A stretch of DNA of 64,000 nucleotides from assembly GCA_016931535.1 (NCBI GenBank), contig JAFGEP010000162.1:1-64000 (forward strand), given 5' to 3'. Origin of the DNA: Bradymonadales bacterium (lineage in GTDB: Bacteria > Myxococcota_A > Bradymonadia > JAFGEP01). The notes under the pieces are model-generated. The model was not told where the DNA came from and made no database searches. It saw only the letters and a list, made by a program, of their open reading frames with translations. Every line of letters begins with the position of its first letter. Within the stretch, counting starts at the first letter, position 1. Made by a program: the position numbers and the translations under genes. Below are positions 8,701 to 17,068 of this stretch, piece by piece.

Positions 8701-9426
8701 ATGAGTACCTTACTTGCACTAAGAAGCCAGCAGCTCTGGCGGATCGACGGCGCCACCGGAGATTCCGAGCGGATCGGCCAACCCGAGTGGTATTCGATGC
8801 AACACCTGGCCGCGACCGGCGGCCTGGCTTATGCCATCGAGAAAGGATCGCTGTACGGCATCGATCCCGAGACCGGCGAGTACTGGCGGCTCGGTCAACC
8901 CATGGACTGGCGCCGAACCTCCGGCATCTGCGGCTGTCAAGGGCAACTCTATGCCGTGGACGCGGGCAACCTCTACCGCATCTCTCCCCAGGACGGCCGC
9001 TACCAGGCCCTGGGTAGCCCGCAGGACTGGCCCGGGGAGCTCCTCATGGTTGGCCTGGATCGGCAGCTGGTCATCTGGTTGAACCGGAGGCTGTACCTGG
9101 TCAACGCCGATGACGGCGCCTGGACCCCCTACTCGAGCACCGGCGATTGGGCCAAGACCGTCTGCCTGGCCGGCTGGGGAGACCACTTCTACGCCATCGT
9201 CGGCGAGGACCTGTGGGCTGTCCAGGTGACGACCGGAGAAAGCCGCCAGCTAGGCGGCTGGGCCTGGAGCCCGCACACCCTGCTGACCGCCTGCGAGTCC
9301 GGTCTGTACGCCCTGCACCAGGAAGACATCCACCGGATCGACCTCGACACCGGCAACACCACCCGGTTGAGCGAGGGGCGGTCCTGGACCAAGACCGGTC
9401 GCCTGGTGGCGGTGGTGGGAGGCTGA
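8701..9426 (+). CDS. Six-repeat beta-propeller protein (tectonin-like)
   Basis: 241 residues made almost entirely of six ~40-residue repeats. Each has the pattern [L/I]-[W/Y]-x-[I/V]-D-x-x-[T/D]-G, then a W about ten residues on, then a strand ending in LYA or FYA. Examples are LWRIDGATGDSERIGQPEW, LYGIDPETGEYWRLG, LYRISPQDGRYQALG, LYLVNADDGAW, LWAVQVTTGESRQLG and IHRIDLDTGNTTRLS. The six-blade count and tryptophan placement resemble tectonin/lectin propellers. There is no signal peptide, so it is cytoplasmic unless exported another way. Function unknown; sugar or protein binding is an inference from fold. It starts 150 bp from the divergent VWA gene. Confidence 0.85.
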   Translation: MSTLLALRSQQLWRIDGATGDSERIGQPEWYSMQHLAATGGLAYAIEKGSLYGIDPETGEYWRLGQPMDWRRTSGICGCQGQLYAVDAGNLYRISPQDGRYQALGSPQDWPGELLMVGLDRQLVIWLNRRLYLVNADDGAWTPYSSTGDWAKTVCLAGWGDHFYAIVGEDLWAVQVTTGESRQLGGWAWSPHTLLTACESGLYALHQEDIHRIDLDTGNTTRLSEGRSWTKTGRLVAVVGG

Positions 9427-9521
9427 TAGCCTGACGCGACGGCGCCAGCAGCCGACAGCCGACAGCCGAAAACCCTTGTATGTCTCGCCCTTTCAGGGCT
9501 CCTCCCACCCAGGACACCCGG

Positions 9522-9570
9522 TTCCCAGGGCTTCGCCCTGGGCTGGTATGTCCCACCCCTTCGGGGTGAG
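9522..9570. repeat. Double TTCG-loop hairpin repeat, copy 2
   Basis: Almost identical to the block at 16-64: arms CCCAGGGC/GCCCTGGG (9524-9542) and CACCCC/GGGGTG (9554-9568), joined by CTGGTATGTCC, one base different from copy 1. This degree of conservation 9.5 kb apart, in non-coding DNA, supports recent spread. Confidence 0.75.
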
Positions 9571-9738
9571 ATCGGGGAGCCCTCACCCCTGTCCACTCTC
9601 CCGCTGACACGAGCGGGGGATACCGTTTTTCGAGGACTCTCAAGCGGCGCACGGGGTTTTCCGACGACGCCTGCAGCCGACACCCAACAACCCACACCCC
9701 ACAGCGAGCAGCCCATTGCCAAAACTTGTCCCGGCCTT

Positions 9739-9890
9739 TCTTCGGCTGACGAAAGCGGCGCACGGGGTTTTCCGACGACGGTGCTCCCTCTGCCGGGACC
9801 CGGCGTGCCGCTTCCCCCAAAAGCGGCCGCCGGGTGGCAGAGTGCACCCAGGAGGAGGAAAACGCCCGGGCAGCGCCGATAGCCGACAGC
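9739..9890. repeat. Dispersed ~150-bp intergenic element, copy 1
   Basis: The segment is nearly identical to 29122-29275, with long shared runs such as CGCACGGGGTTTTCCGACGA and GGTGGCAGAGTGCACCCAGG. A 28-bp fragment (AAGCGGCGCACGGGGTTTTC and onward) appears separately at 9642-9669. No transposase is linked. It behaves like a non-autonomous repeat whose ends are marked by AGCCGACAG heptamers. Confidence 0.75.
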
Positions 9891-10046
9891 AGGCAGGCTC
9901 ACCAAGAGCCATCTGGCCAGAGCCGGTCGGCACGGCATTAACCGATGGCTCTTGCGCTCATCAACCACCCGGCATACTCTAGAGGAGCGGCTAGTTTCAT
10001 TACTTGATCGCGGGTGTGACTGCGTAGTAGTGCAGAGGAGTGCAAC

Positions 10047-10628
10047 ATGAAGAGAGCCCTGTTATTCATCCCCCTGGTCAGTCTGTGTCTCCTGGCTTCT
10101 GCTCCCTCCTGGGGAGCGGAGTGCGCGGATGTGACCTATCCGGACCAGATCGAGGTCGCAGGCCAGACGCTGCAGCTCAACGGCCTGGGCATCCGCGAGG
10201 CCACGATCTTCAACGTCAACGTCTACGTGGCGGCGCTCTACGTGCCAACCCCCTCTCGGAACGGGGAAGAGATCGCGGCCGCCGACGCTCCCTGGCGCTT
10301 GATCCTGACATTCGTGCGAGATGTGGGGACGGACGACGTCCGCGAGGCCTACAACGACAGCTTCCCCAAGACCGTCGGCCGAGGGGAGATGCCAACCTAT
10401 CGCGCCCGCCTGGACACCCTGTTGAGCTATATGGATGAGGTGGTGGAAGGCGACACCTTCGTGTTCACCTACATCCCCGGGACCGGCCTGCAAATCCAGG
10501 TCAAGGGCGTGGACAAGGGCACCATCGAGGGTCATGATTTCGCGTCGCACTTCCTGCTGATCTGGATCGGTGATCATCCCCCGAATCGCGGCCTGAAGAG
10601 GGGTCTGCTCGGTGGTCGCTGCGGCTAG
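10047..10628 (+). CDS. Periplasmic chalcone-isomerase-like protein
   Basis: 193 residues with a clear ribosome-binding site (GAGGAG, seven bases before ATG) and a Sec signal peptide ending near SWGAE (about residue 24). The body matches the bacterial chalcone-isomerase-like family (Chalcone_3): LNGLGIREATIFNVNVYVAALYVP, then SFPKTVGRGEM-type and DEVVEGDTFVFTYIPGTG segments. These proteins share the CHI fold but generally lack the plant catalytic residues; a fatty-acid or lipid-binding periplasmic role is a family-level guess. It is followed after about 115-145 bp by a phosphodiesterase-like gene on the same strand. Confidence 0.85.
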   Translation: MKRALLFIPLVSLCLLASAPSWGAECADVTYPDQIEVAGQTLQLNGLGIREATIFNVNVYVAALYVPTPSRNGEEIAAADAPWRLILTFVRDVGTDDVREAYNDSFPKTVGRGEMPTYRARLDTLLSYMDEVVEGDTFVFTYIPGTGLQIQVKGVDKGTIEGHDFASHFLLIWIGDHPPNRGLKRGLLGGRCG

Positions 10629-10742
10629 ACCCGGCCTCACATCTTCCGCCCCGTCAATAGACCTCCGCTTGCTGACAAGCGCCGACAGCGTTCGAGGGGT
10701 TGATCCGCCCAGAAATCGACCGGTCAAGCGCTCCGGCCAGCG

Positions 10743-11972
10743 GTGGACCAGCGACATCCCCTGCAGGCGATCATGAACGACAAGGTACGTCTGGAAGAGG
10801 CTTTCCGAACTGGCGCCCTGGTCAGGCCGTCGTGGTCCGCCCCCAACCTGGTCGGTCTGTTCGCCGCCATGGCACGGCTCGCCGGCGTCCCCGGAACGGA
10901 TCTGGATCCGGTCGCCCGACGGCTGCTGTCGGTCATTCAACCGGAACAGAAGGTGGTGCTGATCATCGCGGATGGGGTGGGCATGGCAGCCTTCGATGAT
11001 CTGCCACAGGGAGCCTTCCTCAGACAACACCTGGTACTCGAGCTGCTCTCGCTCTTTCCGGCCAGCACGACCGCCGTGATGGTCAGCCTGGCCACCGCCC
11101 GCTGGCCCGGCCAGCATGCGGCCGCCACCTGGTGGATGCACCTGGCCGATCGAAACCTGGATGTGGTCACCCTCCCTTTCACCCAGCGGGACACGGACAT
11201 CCCCTTGGGCCGGTTGGGGGTTCGCCCCGAAGAGCTGTTCTGCCACCCTTCGGTATGGCCCGATGCACGCCAGCCCTTCACGGCCATCATGCCGACGCCT
11301 CTGGTCGCCACCCCCTTCTCACGGTACAGCTTTGGTCCACATCCCCAGCGGGCCTACACCAACCTAACGGAAATGGTCTCCCAGGCCGAGCAGGCCGTCC
11401 GGTCGAGCCCTGCACCGGCTTTCTTCTACATCTACCTGCCCCAGTACGACGAGGCGGTGCATCGGAATGGTACAACCTCCCGGCAGGCCAAGGTGGTGCT
11501 GGAGCAGATCGACGGAGCGGTCGGCCAGCTGGCGTCGAGGTTGTCTGGAACGGCCCGCCTGGTGGTCACCGCCGACCACGGCATGATGGATATCCCCCCC
11601 GAGCTGTGGATCGCTCCGACCGTTGCGGATCCGCTGGTCGCCCACCTGGCCTGTCCGCCGAGTGGCGAGCCCAGGCTGACCATCTTCCATGTGAAGGAGG
11701 GCAGACAAGCGGTGTTCGCCCAGGAGTTCCGGCAACGGTTTGGCGAGCATTTCTGCCTGCTGTCGGTCGAGGAGCTGGAACAGCTGGAGCTGCTCGGCCC
11801 CGGACCCCTGGCGCCAGAGACCCGTCCCAGACTGGGGGATCTGGTTGCCATCCCACTCGATCGGGCCGGTTTCCTCCTGCGAAACGACGACTCCACGCCG
11901 ATCCCGATCATCGGCATGCATGGCGGTCTGACCAGCCGGGAGATGCGGGTGCCGCTGGTGGTGGTCGGCTGA
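10743..11972 (+). CDS. Alkaline-phosphatase-superfamily phosphodiesterase/nucleotide pyrophosphatase-like enzyme
   Basis: 409 residues from GTG 10743, or 399 from ATG 10773; neither has a strong ribosome-binding site. Hallmarks of the superfamily are present in order: first metal ligand in VVLIIADGVG, the nucleophile region FPASTTAVMVSLATA (Thr/Ser), YLPQYDEAVH with D and H ligands, and LVVTADHGM with D and H ligands near the C-terminus, followed by a last H in IIGMHGG. This is the pattern of type I phosphodiesterases. No signal peptide is seen, so it is likely cytoplasmic. Substrate unknown. Confidence 0.85.
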   Translation: MDQRHPLQAIMNDKVRLEEAFRTGALVRPSWSAPNLVGLFAAMARLAGVPGTDLDPVARRLLSVIQPEQKVVLIIADGVGMAAFDDLPQGAFLRQHLVLELLSLFPASTTAVMVSLATARWPGQHAAATWWMHLADRNLDVVTLPFTQRDTDIPLGRLGVRPEELFCHPSVWPDARQPFTAIMPTPLVATPFSRYSFGPHPQRAYTNLTEMVSQAEQAVRSSPAPAFFYIYLPQYDEAVHRNGTTSRQAKVVLEQIDGAVGQLASRLSGTARLVVTADHGMMDIPPELWIAPTVADPLVAHLACPPSGEPRLTIFHVKEGRQAVFAQEFRQRFGEHFCLLSVEELEQLELLGPGPLAPETRPRLGDLVAIPLDRAGFLLRNDDSTPIPIIGMHGGLTSREMRVPLVVVG

Positions 11973-11989
11973 TCGGGGGAGAGCCGGGA

Positions 11990-12110
11990 AGCGAAGCCGA
12001 CGAGCGGCTGTAGGGCAAGGGCTCCGACCTCAATTGCGCTGATCGCTCACGCTCACGGTCAGGCTCAGGCTCACGATCAGGTTCACGTTCAGGTTCAGGT
12101 TGGAGGTGGT
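11990..12110. repeat. Composite spacer repeat between convergent genes
   Basis: GCGAAGCCGACGAGCGGCTG (11992-12011) is followed by about ten hexamer-like units of the form GCTCACG, GTCAGG, GTTCACG, GTTCAGG up to about 12108. The block lies between the stop codons of two convergent genes and repeats the arrangement at 258-405. Confidence 0.65.
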
Positions 12111-12135
12111 GTTGGGTGTTGCGGATGGTGCTCCG

Positions 12136-14067
12136 CTACCTTTTCCCCCAACCCAGCTCGCGGGCGATGGCCTTCACTTTAGCCGGCTGGGTTCCGGCGG
12201 CTGGAAGGAAGAAAGAGAAGGTGGTGCCCTGGCCCTCGGTGCTCTCGAAGACCAGGCGGCCGCCGAAATCCTCCACGAAGCGGCGGGTGATGGCCAACCC
12301 CAGGCCGGTGCCGACCTCGTCCAGCTTTCTGGCGTTGGGAGCGCGGTAGAACTCCTCGAAGATGTGCTCGGCGGCCTCGGCGGGAATGCCGATACCGGTA
12401 TCGGTGATGGAGAACAGCAGGTAGCGGTCCTCCACGTTTTTCAGGCTCACCTTCACCTCGCCCCCGCGCGGGGTGTACTTGATGGCATTGGACAGGAGGT
12501 TGGAGAGGATCCGTTCGATGCCGTCGGGGGTGGCGTTGACTGGAGGGCATTGCGGATCGGTGTGGACCTCCACAGCGACGCCCTTTTTGTGGGCTTCCAC
12601 TTCGTATAGCTGGACCATGTTGTCCAAAACGGTCCGGACATCGATCTGCGTCAGGGCCGGTTCCAGGTTGTCGAATTGGTTGGTGGCCATGACCAGAAGT
12701 TCGTTGACCATGGAGCTGAGCCCCTCGATACGCCTGGAGGCCCGCTCCACCAGGGTCTTGGCCTGGTCTAGCTGGTCCACGTAACCTTCGGTGACCAAGC
12801 TCATCAGGCTCTGGACCGCTGCCAGAGGGGATCTGAGGTCGTGTGCCACCTTGTTGAAGAACCAGGTTCTCGTCTGGCTGTGGGACAAGAGGCGCTGGTT
12901 GGCACGGACCATCTCGATCTGGATGGAGACCAGGTCGGCGAAGACCTTGAAGTACTTGGCATCCTCCCGGTCGAAGCGGGAAGGAATCTGGGAAGAGAGG
13001 CAGAACCCACCGATGGTGGTCTGCCCCACGCGCAGGGGCACCACCATGAGCGACTGGAGCTGCTGCCCGGCAAGCCAACCGTAGATGGTTCTTTCCTTGT
13101 CCTGCAGGTGACGCGACAGGTCGTTTTTGAACAGGGTGTCCCGGGTTGTCAGGTAGGTCTCCCACTGGGAAGCCCAGTCCCCATCGAAGCGGTCGGGGCG
13201 GTTGCTGTCATCCAGCCCATGGGTAGCCGCAAACTGAAGGCTCTGGGTCCGAGGATCGACCAACAGGATGCAAGCCGCCTGGATCCCCCACAACCGGGTG
13301 GCCTGAAGAGCGATGGTGGCCAACATCTCCTCCAGCTCCCGGTTGCCGGCCAGCATCCGCATCACCTCGAAGATGGCCTGCATCCGCTGGGTGGCGTCTT
13401 CCAGACGGCTCTTGGTCGTGGTGAGCTGGCGCATCCGCCTCCGCAAAAGCTGCCCCACCCAGTTGCCCAGCAGGATGGAGGCGTAGATGGTGAGGGCGAG
13501 GACGAACAACACCGCGACGACAAACCTGGGCTCGCGGTGTACCTCGAAGGGGAGATCCAGGATGAGCGGCTGGTAGGGCAAAAACGCCAGCCCTTCCAGG
13601 AGGAAGAGGAGCGCCACCAGCACCAGAGCCAAGCTGGCCTGGATGAAGGTCTGCCGGGCCGGCAGCAGAATCGAAGCCATCAGGATATGAAAGACGAAGA
13701 ACAGGCTGCAGGGGCTGATCACACCGCCCGTGAGGTAGACGATCGCCAGCACAGCCAGCCAGTCGGCCATGATCTGAAGGTTGACGAACAGGTCGAGCGC
13801 GGATCTCTGGACCGGAACCTCGCGGAAGCGGCGCGCGTGGCGGTAGAATCCCAGGTTGGCCAACGCCAGGTAGCCGGCCACCGCGGATACCCCCGGCAGC
13901 GAAAGGGGATACCCCAGGTGTCCCGCCACCAATCCGGCCAAGACCATGGTGGCCACGGCGATCCAACGGACCTTGAGAAACCACAGCGAGGTGACCAGGA
14001 TCTGCCGATCGATCACCTCGAGCGGGTCGGAAGAGAACGGGGTTGTGCTCAAAGGGGTTCGACTCAT
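12136..14067 (-). CDS. Membrane histidine kinase with GAF domain
   Basis: 643 residues. An N-terminal integral-membrane sensor of about six hydrophobic helices (about 30-205) is followed by a GAF domain (about 235-385). The HisKA box is NKVAHDLRSPL with phospho-acceptor H409. The catalytic domain has NLLSNAIKYTP, DTGIGI and GTGLGLAI. Its start overlaps the stop of the upstream response regulator by four bases (ATGA), so the two are translationally coupled. It forms the third gene of a kinase-regulator-kinase operon. The six-helix membrane sensor plus GAF suggests it integrates a membrane signal with a cytoplasmic small-molecule signal. Confidence 0.93.
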   Translation of the reverse strand: MSRTPLSTTPFSSDPLEVIDRQILVTSLWFLKVRWIAVATMVLAGLVAGHLGYPLSLPGVSAVAGYLALANLGFYRHARRFREVPVQRSALDLFVNLQIMADWLAVLAIVYLTGGVISPCSLFFVFHILMASILLPARQTFIQASLALVLVALLFLLEGLAFLPYQPLILDLPFEVHREPRFVVAVLFVLALTIYASILLGNWVGQLLRRRMRQLTTTKSRLEDATQRMQAIFEVMRMLAGNRELEEMLATIALQATRLWGIQAACILLVDPRTQSLQFAATHGLDDSNRPDRFDGDWASQWETYLTTRDTLFKNDLSRHLQDKERTIYGWLAGQQLQSLMVVPLRVGQTTIGGFCLSSQIPSRFDREDAKYFKVFADLVSIQIEMVRANQRLLSHSQTRTWFFNKVAHDLRSPLAAVQSLMSLVTEGYVDQLDQAKTLVERASRRIEGLSSMVNELLVMATNQFDNLEPALTQIDVRTVLDNMVQLYEVEAHKKGVAVEVHTDPQCPPVNATPDGIERILSNLLSNAIKYTPRGGEVKVSLKNVEDRYLLFSITDTGIGIPAEAAEHIFEEFYRAPNARKLDEVGTGLGLAITRRFVEDFGGRLVFESTEGQGTTFSFFLPAAGTQPAKVKAIARELGWGKR

Positions 14068-14777
14068 TCCTCCTCGACATCCAGGCGGTGCTTGCGGATC
14101 AGGTCAGCGAACTCGGTGGGCTCCATCCCGGCCTCGGCAGCGGCCCGGTTGACATCCTGTTGGTTGCGGCGCAGCGCTTCGACCAGGAAGCGGTGTTCGA
14201 GCAGATCGGTCGCCAGCTCGCAGGCCCGCTTCTTTGTCTCCACAAGCTGCTCCCAGGTGAGGGGTACAGATTGCCGGATGAAGGTTTCGAGTCGCTGCAT
14301 GGCCTGGCCAGCTTCCTCCGATTCCCCGGGTTGGCGGTTGATCCTCAGCTGCTGTCGAAGGACAGCACACTCGCGCAGGAGCCGATACCGATCGATGGCC
14401 TTGGTGACCACCACCGTCAGCTCTTCGGGGGTAAAAGGCTTGCTCACGTAGTCCACCGCTCCCAGCTTCATGGCTTCTATGGCGGTCTGGACGGTGGAGT
14501 AGCCGGTCATGATGACCACTTCGGCGGGGATGGCTGCCTCTCGGATCTGCTTGAGGATCTCCATTCCATCCAGATCGGGCATGATGATGTCCAGAAGCAC
14601 CACGTCATAGCTGCCGTCGAGCGCCGCCTGGAGCCCTTTGACCGGATCCTGGTAGCTGTCCACCTGGTGTCCTTCCAACGTCAGGATCCGAGTGCAGGCC
14701 AGGCAGACGATCGCTTCGTCGTCGATCACCAGGATACGGGCCTTGTCGGATCGGCCGGTTGGGGCAGCCCTTGTCAT
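14064..14777 (-). CDS. Response regulator with NtrC-like receiver and C-terminal Fis-like helix-turn-helix
   Basis: 237 residues. Receiver (about 14-130): acidic pair D19-D20, phospho-acceptor D63 in LLDIIMPDLDG, T91 and K113 (YVSKPFTPEEL), all canonical. There is no AAA+ sigma-54 activation domain. A ~70-residue helical linker leads to a C-terminal segment (about 200-230, NQQDVNRAAAEAGMEPTEF) that looks like a Fis-type HTH, so DNA binding is plausible but should be counted as inferred. It overlaps its neighbours by four bases on both sides, placing it between two kinases in one operon. Confidence 0.92.
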   Translation of the reverse strand: MTRAAPTGRSDKARILVIDDEAIVCLACTRILTLEGHQVDSYQDPVKGLQAALDGSYDVVLLDIIMPDLDGMEILKQIREAAIPAEVVIMTGYSTVQTAIEAMKLGAVDYVSKPFTPEELTVVVTKAIDRYRLLRECAVLRQQLRINRQPGESEEAGQAMQRLETFIRQSVPLTWEQLVETKKRACELATDLLEHRFLVEALRRNQQDVNRAAAEAGMEPTEFADLIRKHRLDVEEE

Positions 14778-16774
14778 GTCGCCTCCGTCTGGTTCTCTAC
14801 CGATGTGCTGCCAGGGATACTGGTGGGCAATCTCACCGTGAAGGTGGTCCCGCTGCCAAGTTGGCTTTGCACGTCGATGGTGCCGGCGTGCTGGTGGACG
14901 ATGCCGTAGACCACGCTCAATCCCAGACCGGTCCCCTGGCCCACCGGCTTGGTGGTGAAAAAGGGGTCCATGATCTGGGGCAGGTTCTCTTCGGAGATCC
15001 CGATACCGGTGTCTTGAACCACGATGACGACCTCGTTGTCCTGCTGGGAGGATTCGATGGTCAAGGTGCCACCGTCGGGCATGGCCTCGCAGGCGTTCAG
15101 GGAGAGGTTGACGACGACCTGCTCGATCTGGTTTCTGTCGCCGAGCACCATGGGAAGGCCCTCGGCCAGGCGATCCTGCCAGACGATATCTTTGTGCTCC
15201 TTCTGACTTCGGACCAGCATCATCGCCCGGCGGATGACCTCGTTGACCTGCACCGGGTGCTTGTGGGGCTTCGACTCGCGCGCAAAGTCCAGAAGCCCCC
15301 GAACGATGTCGCGCACCCGGGTGGTTTCGCGGATGATCAGATCGAGGTCCTCCTTCTCCTGCTCCCCCATGGTGGGGCTTTTTTGCAGTAGCGAGGAGAA
15401 GGTGAGCACGCCGGTCAACGGGTTGTTGATCTCGTGGGCGATACCGGAGGCCAGACGCCCGATAGAGGCGAGCTTTTCACTCTGGATGATCTGCTGGCGG
15501 TACTCCGCCTCGTAGATCCGGCCCCTCTCGTAGACCGCATCGGCCATCTCGTCGATGGAGCTGCACAAAACGCCCATTTCACCGGGAGGACGGATGCCCA
15601 CCCGAGCGGTCATATCTCCGGCGATCACCTTCTGGGTCATGCCGATCACCCGATCGATGGGCCGAAGCACGTGGCGGGTAGTCAAGAAGAGCAGGCCCAG
15701 GCTGGCCAGGGTGGTAAAGGCCACCAGCGGCAGGAACACGGCGAGGACGATGTGGCGCTGGTGGGTAAACGGCTTCTCCAGCAACCCGACATACAGGGCG
15801 CCGATCACCTGGCCATCCGGATCGCGGATCGGCTCGTAGGCGGTGATGTACCAGTCGTTCAGCACGAACGCCCGGTCCGCCCAGATCCTCCCCTGGTTCA
15901 GCACCCGCTCGGTGACCTCGGCGCTCATGCGGGTCCCGATGCCCCGGGTACCGTCCTCGTTGGGGACGTTGGTGGAGATGCGCAGGTCCCCCTGGAAGAT
16001 GGTGGCGGTGCCGATGTCCTGTCCCCGATAGGTCTGGTTCAAGAACACCTGCTCCTTGATGGTGTCCACGAGGTCATAGCGGCGGTTGAGCAGATTGGCC
16101 GCATAGAGGATACCGATCCGCTCCTCCGGCCGGTTGATGTCCACCAGGGGCACGGCCGCTGCGATCAACATGCCGGCTGTCTGCTCCCCCTGATCGCTTG
16201 GCCGGGCAGCCGGCGTGGGGCGGATCTGGAAGTAGGCCTGCTCTGCAAGCCGCGACCCGTCGCGCACCAGCGCCTCCCGGGCGACGATCACGGTGCCGCT
16301 GATCGGCCTCCATTCCCTGAGGACGCGGGCGATCAAGGGGTTGTCCGCACTGATGTCGTCACCTCTCACCGGGTGGTTGTGGGCGCGGTAGATCACCTGG
16401 CCGGCAGGTCCGATCAGGGTCAAGATGTCCAGCCCTCCCTCCTGGCGCAAGGTATCCAGAAGGAGGCCGAAATCCCCCGTGACCGCCTCCTCCAGCGGAG
16501 CGGGGATGGACCAGCGGGCAGATATGGCCTGCAGGAACCGGTCGATCTCCTGCACGTGGCTGTCGTACACACCTCTGGCCGAGTTCAGATCCAGCCGCAC
16601 CCGGGTCTGGACCTCCTCGACCAGGACACCGCTGACCACCAGCACCACCACCAAGGACAGGATGGTGTTCATGACCAGGATGGTGGCGATGGAGCCCACC
16701 GTCAGCCGGAAGCGGATCGATCTCGACCCAAGGACCGCTTTCCAACCGGTTGGTTTGGACAGTTCCCTTCTCAC
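14774..16774 (-). CDS. Transmembrane Cache-HAMP sensor histidine kinase
   Basis: 666 residues, GTG start. TM1 (about 25-52) and TM2 (about 342-365) flank a ~290-residue periplasmic sensor of double-Cache type, including the Cache-like stretch TATIFQGDLRISTNV and a late VIGALYVG strand. Next come HAMP (about 366-420) and HisKA, with H447 in SGIAHEINNPLTG, the NtrB/ZraS-like H box. The catalytic domain has NLSLNACEAMP, DTGIGI and GTGLGLSVV. It is the first gene of the three-gene operon and the most likely primary input. Cache domains usually bind small organic ligands such as amino acids or carboxylates. Confidence 0.93.
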   Translation of the reverse strand: MRRELSKPTGWKAVLGSRSIRFRLTVGSIATILVMNTILSLVVVLVVSGVLVEEVQTRVRLDLNSARGVYDSHVQEIDRFLQAISARWSIPAPLEEAVTGDFGLLLDTLRQEGGLDILTLIGPAGQVIYRAHNHPVRGDDISADNPLIARVLREWRPISGTVIVAREALVRDGSRLAEQAYFQIRPTPAARPSDQGEQTAGMLIAAAVPLVDINRPEERIGILYAANLLNRRYDLVDTIKEQVFLNQTYRGQDIGTATIFQGDLRISTNVPNEDGTRGIGTRMSAEVTERVLNQGRIWADRAFVLNDWYITAYEPIRDPDGQVIGALYVGLLEKPFTHQRHIVLAVFLPLVAFTTLASLGLLFLTTRHVLRPIDRVIGMTQKVIAGDMTARVGIRPPGEMGVLCSSIDEMADAVYERGRIYEAEYRQQIIQSEKLASIGRLASGIAHEINNPLTGVLTFSSLLQKSPTMGEQEKEDLDLIIRETTRVRDIVRGLLDFARESKPHKHPVQVNEVIRRAMMLVRSQKEHKDIVWQDRLAEGLPMVLGDRNQIEQVVVNLSLNACEAMPDGGTLTIESSQQDNEVVIVVQDTGIGISEENLPQIMDPFFTTKPVGQGTGLGLSVVYGIVHQHAGTIDVQSQLGSGTTFTVRLPTSIPGSTSVENQTEAT

Positions 16775-17027
16775 CGGCCCCGCCTCGCGGAAATGCCAGA
16801 GTTGTTGATAGGTTATCGTATCCGGTCCGGTTAGTGAAGGGTGTCAGTCCGCCTCCTCCATCGCTCAACCCGATTGAACTGGGCAGACGTCGCCACGCCT
16901 GTGTTCATTCCATGAGGTGGACGCGCTGAATGCCAGACCACACAACCGCCTCTCGTCGCCAGCGGAGCCACCGGGCGGGTTGGCGGGGTGAAGAGCGGAA
17001 AGCGGGCTGGGGTGACTCGTCTACGTT

Positions 17028-17068
17028 CCCGTCGACGTTCAGGTTCACGTTCAGGTTCACGTTCAGGT
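17028..17068. repeat. GTTCAC/GTTCAG hexamer run abutting a stop codon
   Basis: About six units alternate GTTCAGG and TTCACGT right up to the stop of the HD-GYP gene at 17069. It is the most regular of the four hexamer runs in this window. Confidence 0.65.

Larger units (their letters stand above)
9427..10046. other. Repeat-rich intergenic region without a supported gene
   Basis: Reading frames here are open on both strands but none has family character, and they follow the repeats. Contents: CAGCCGA-type heptamers (9445-9475), the double-hairpin repeat, a partial copy of the ~150-bp element (9642-9669), the full copy (9739-9890), and finally the ribosome-binding site GAGGAG of the next gene. 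Confidence 0.6.

Noticed and set aside
12841..14451. 536-residue plus-strand frame
   Set aside because: Antisense shadow of the membrane histidine kinase, whose motifs are complete on the minus strand.
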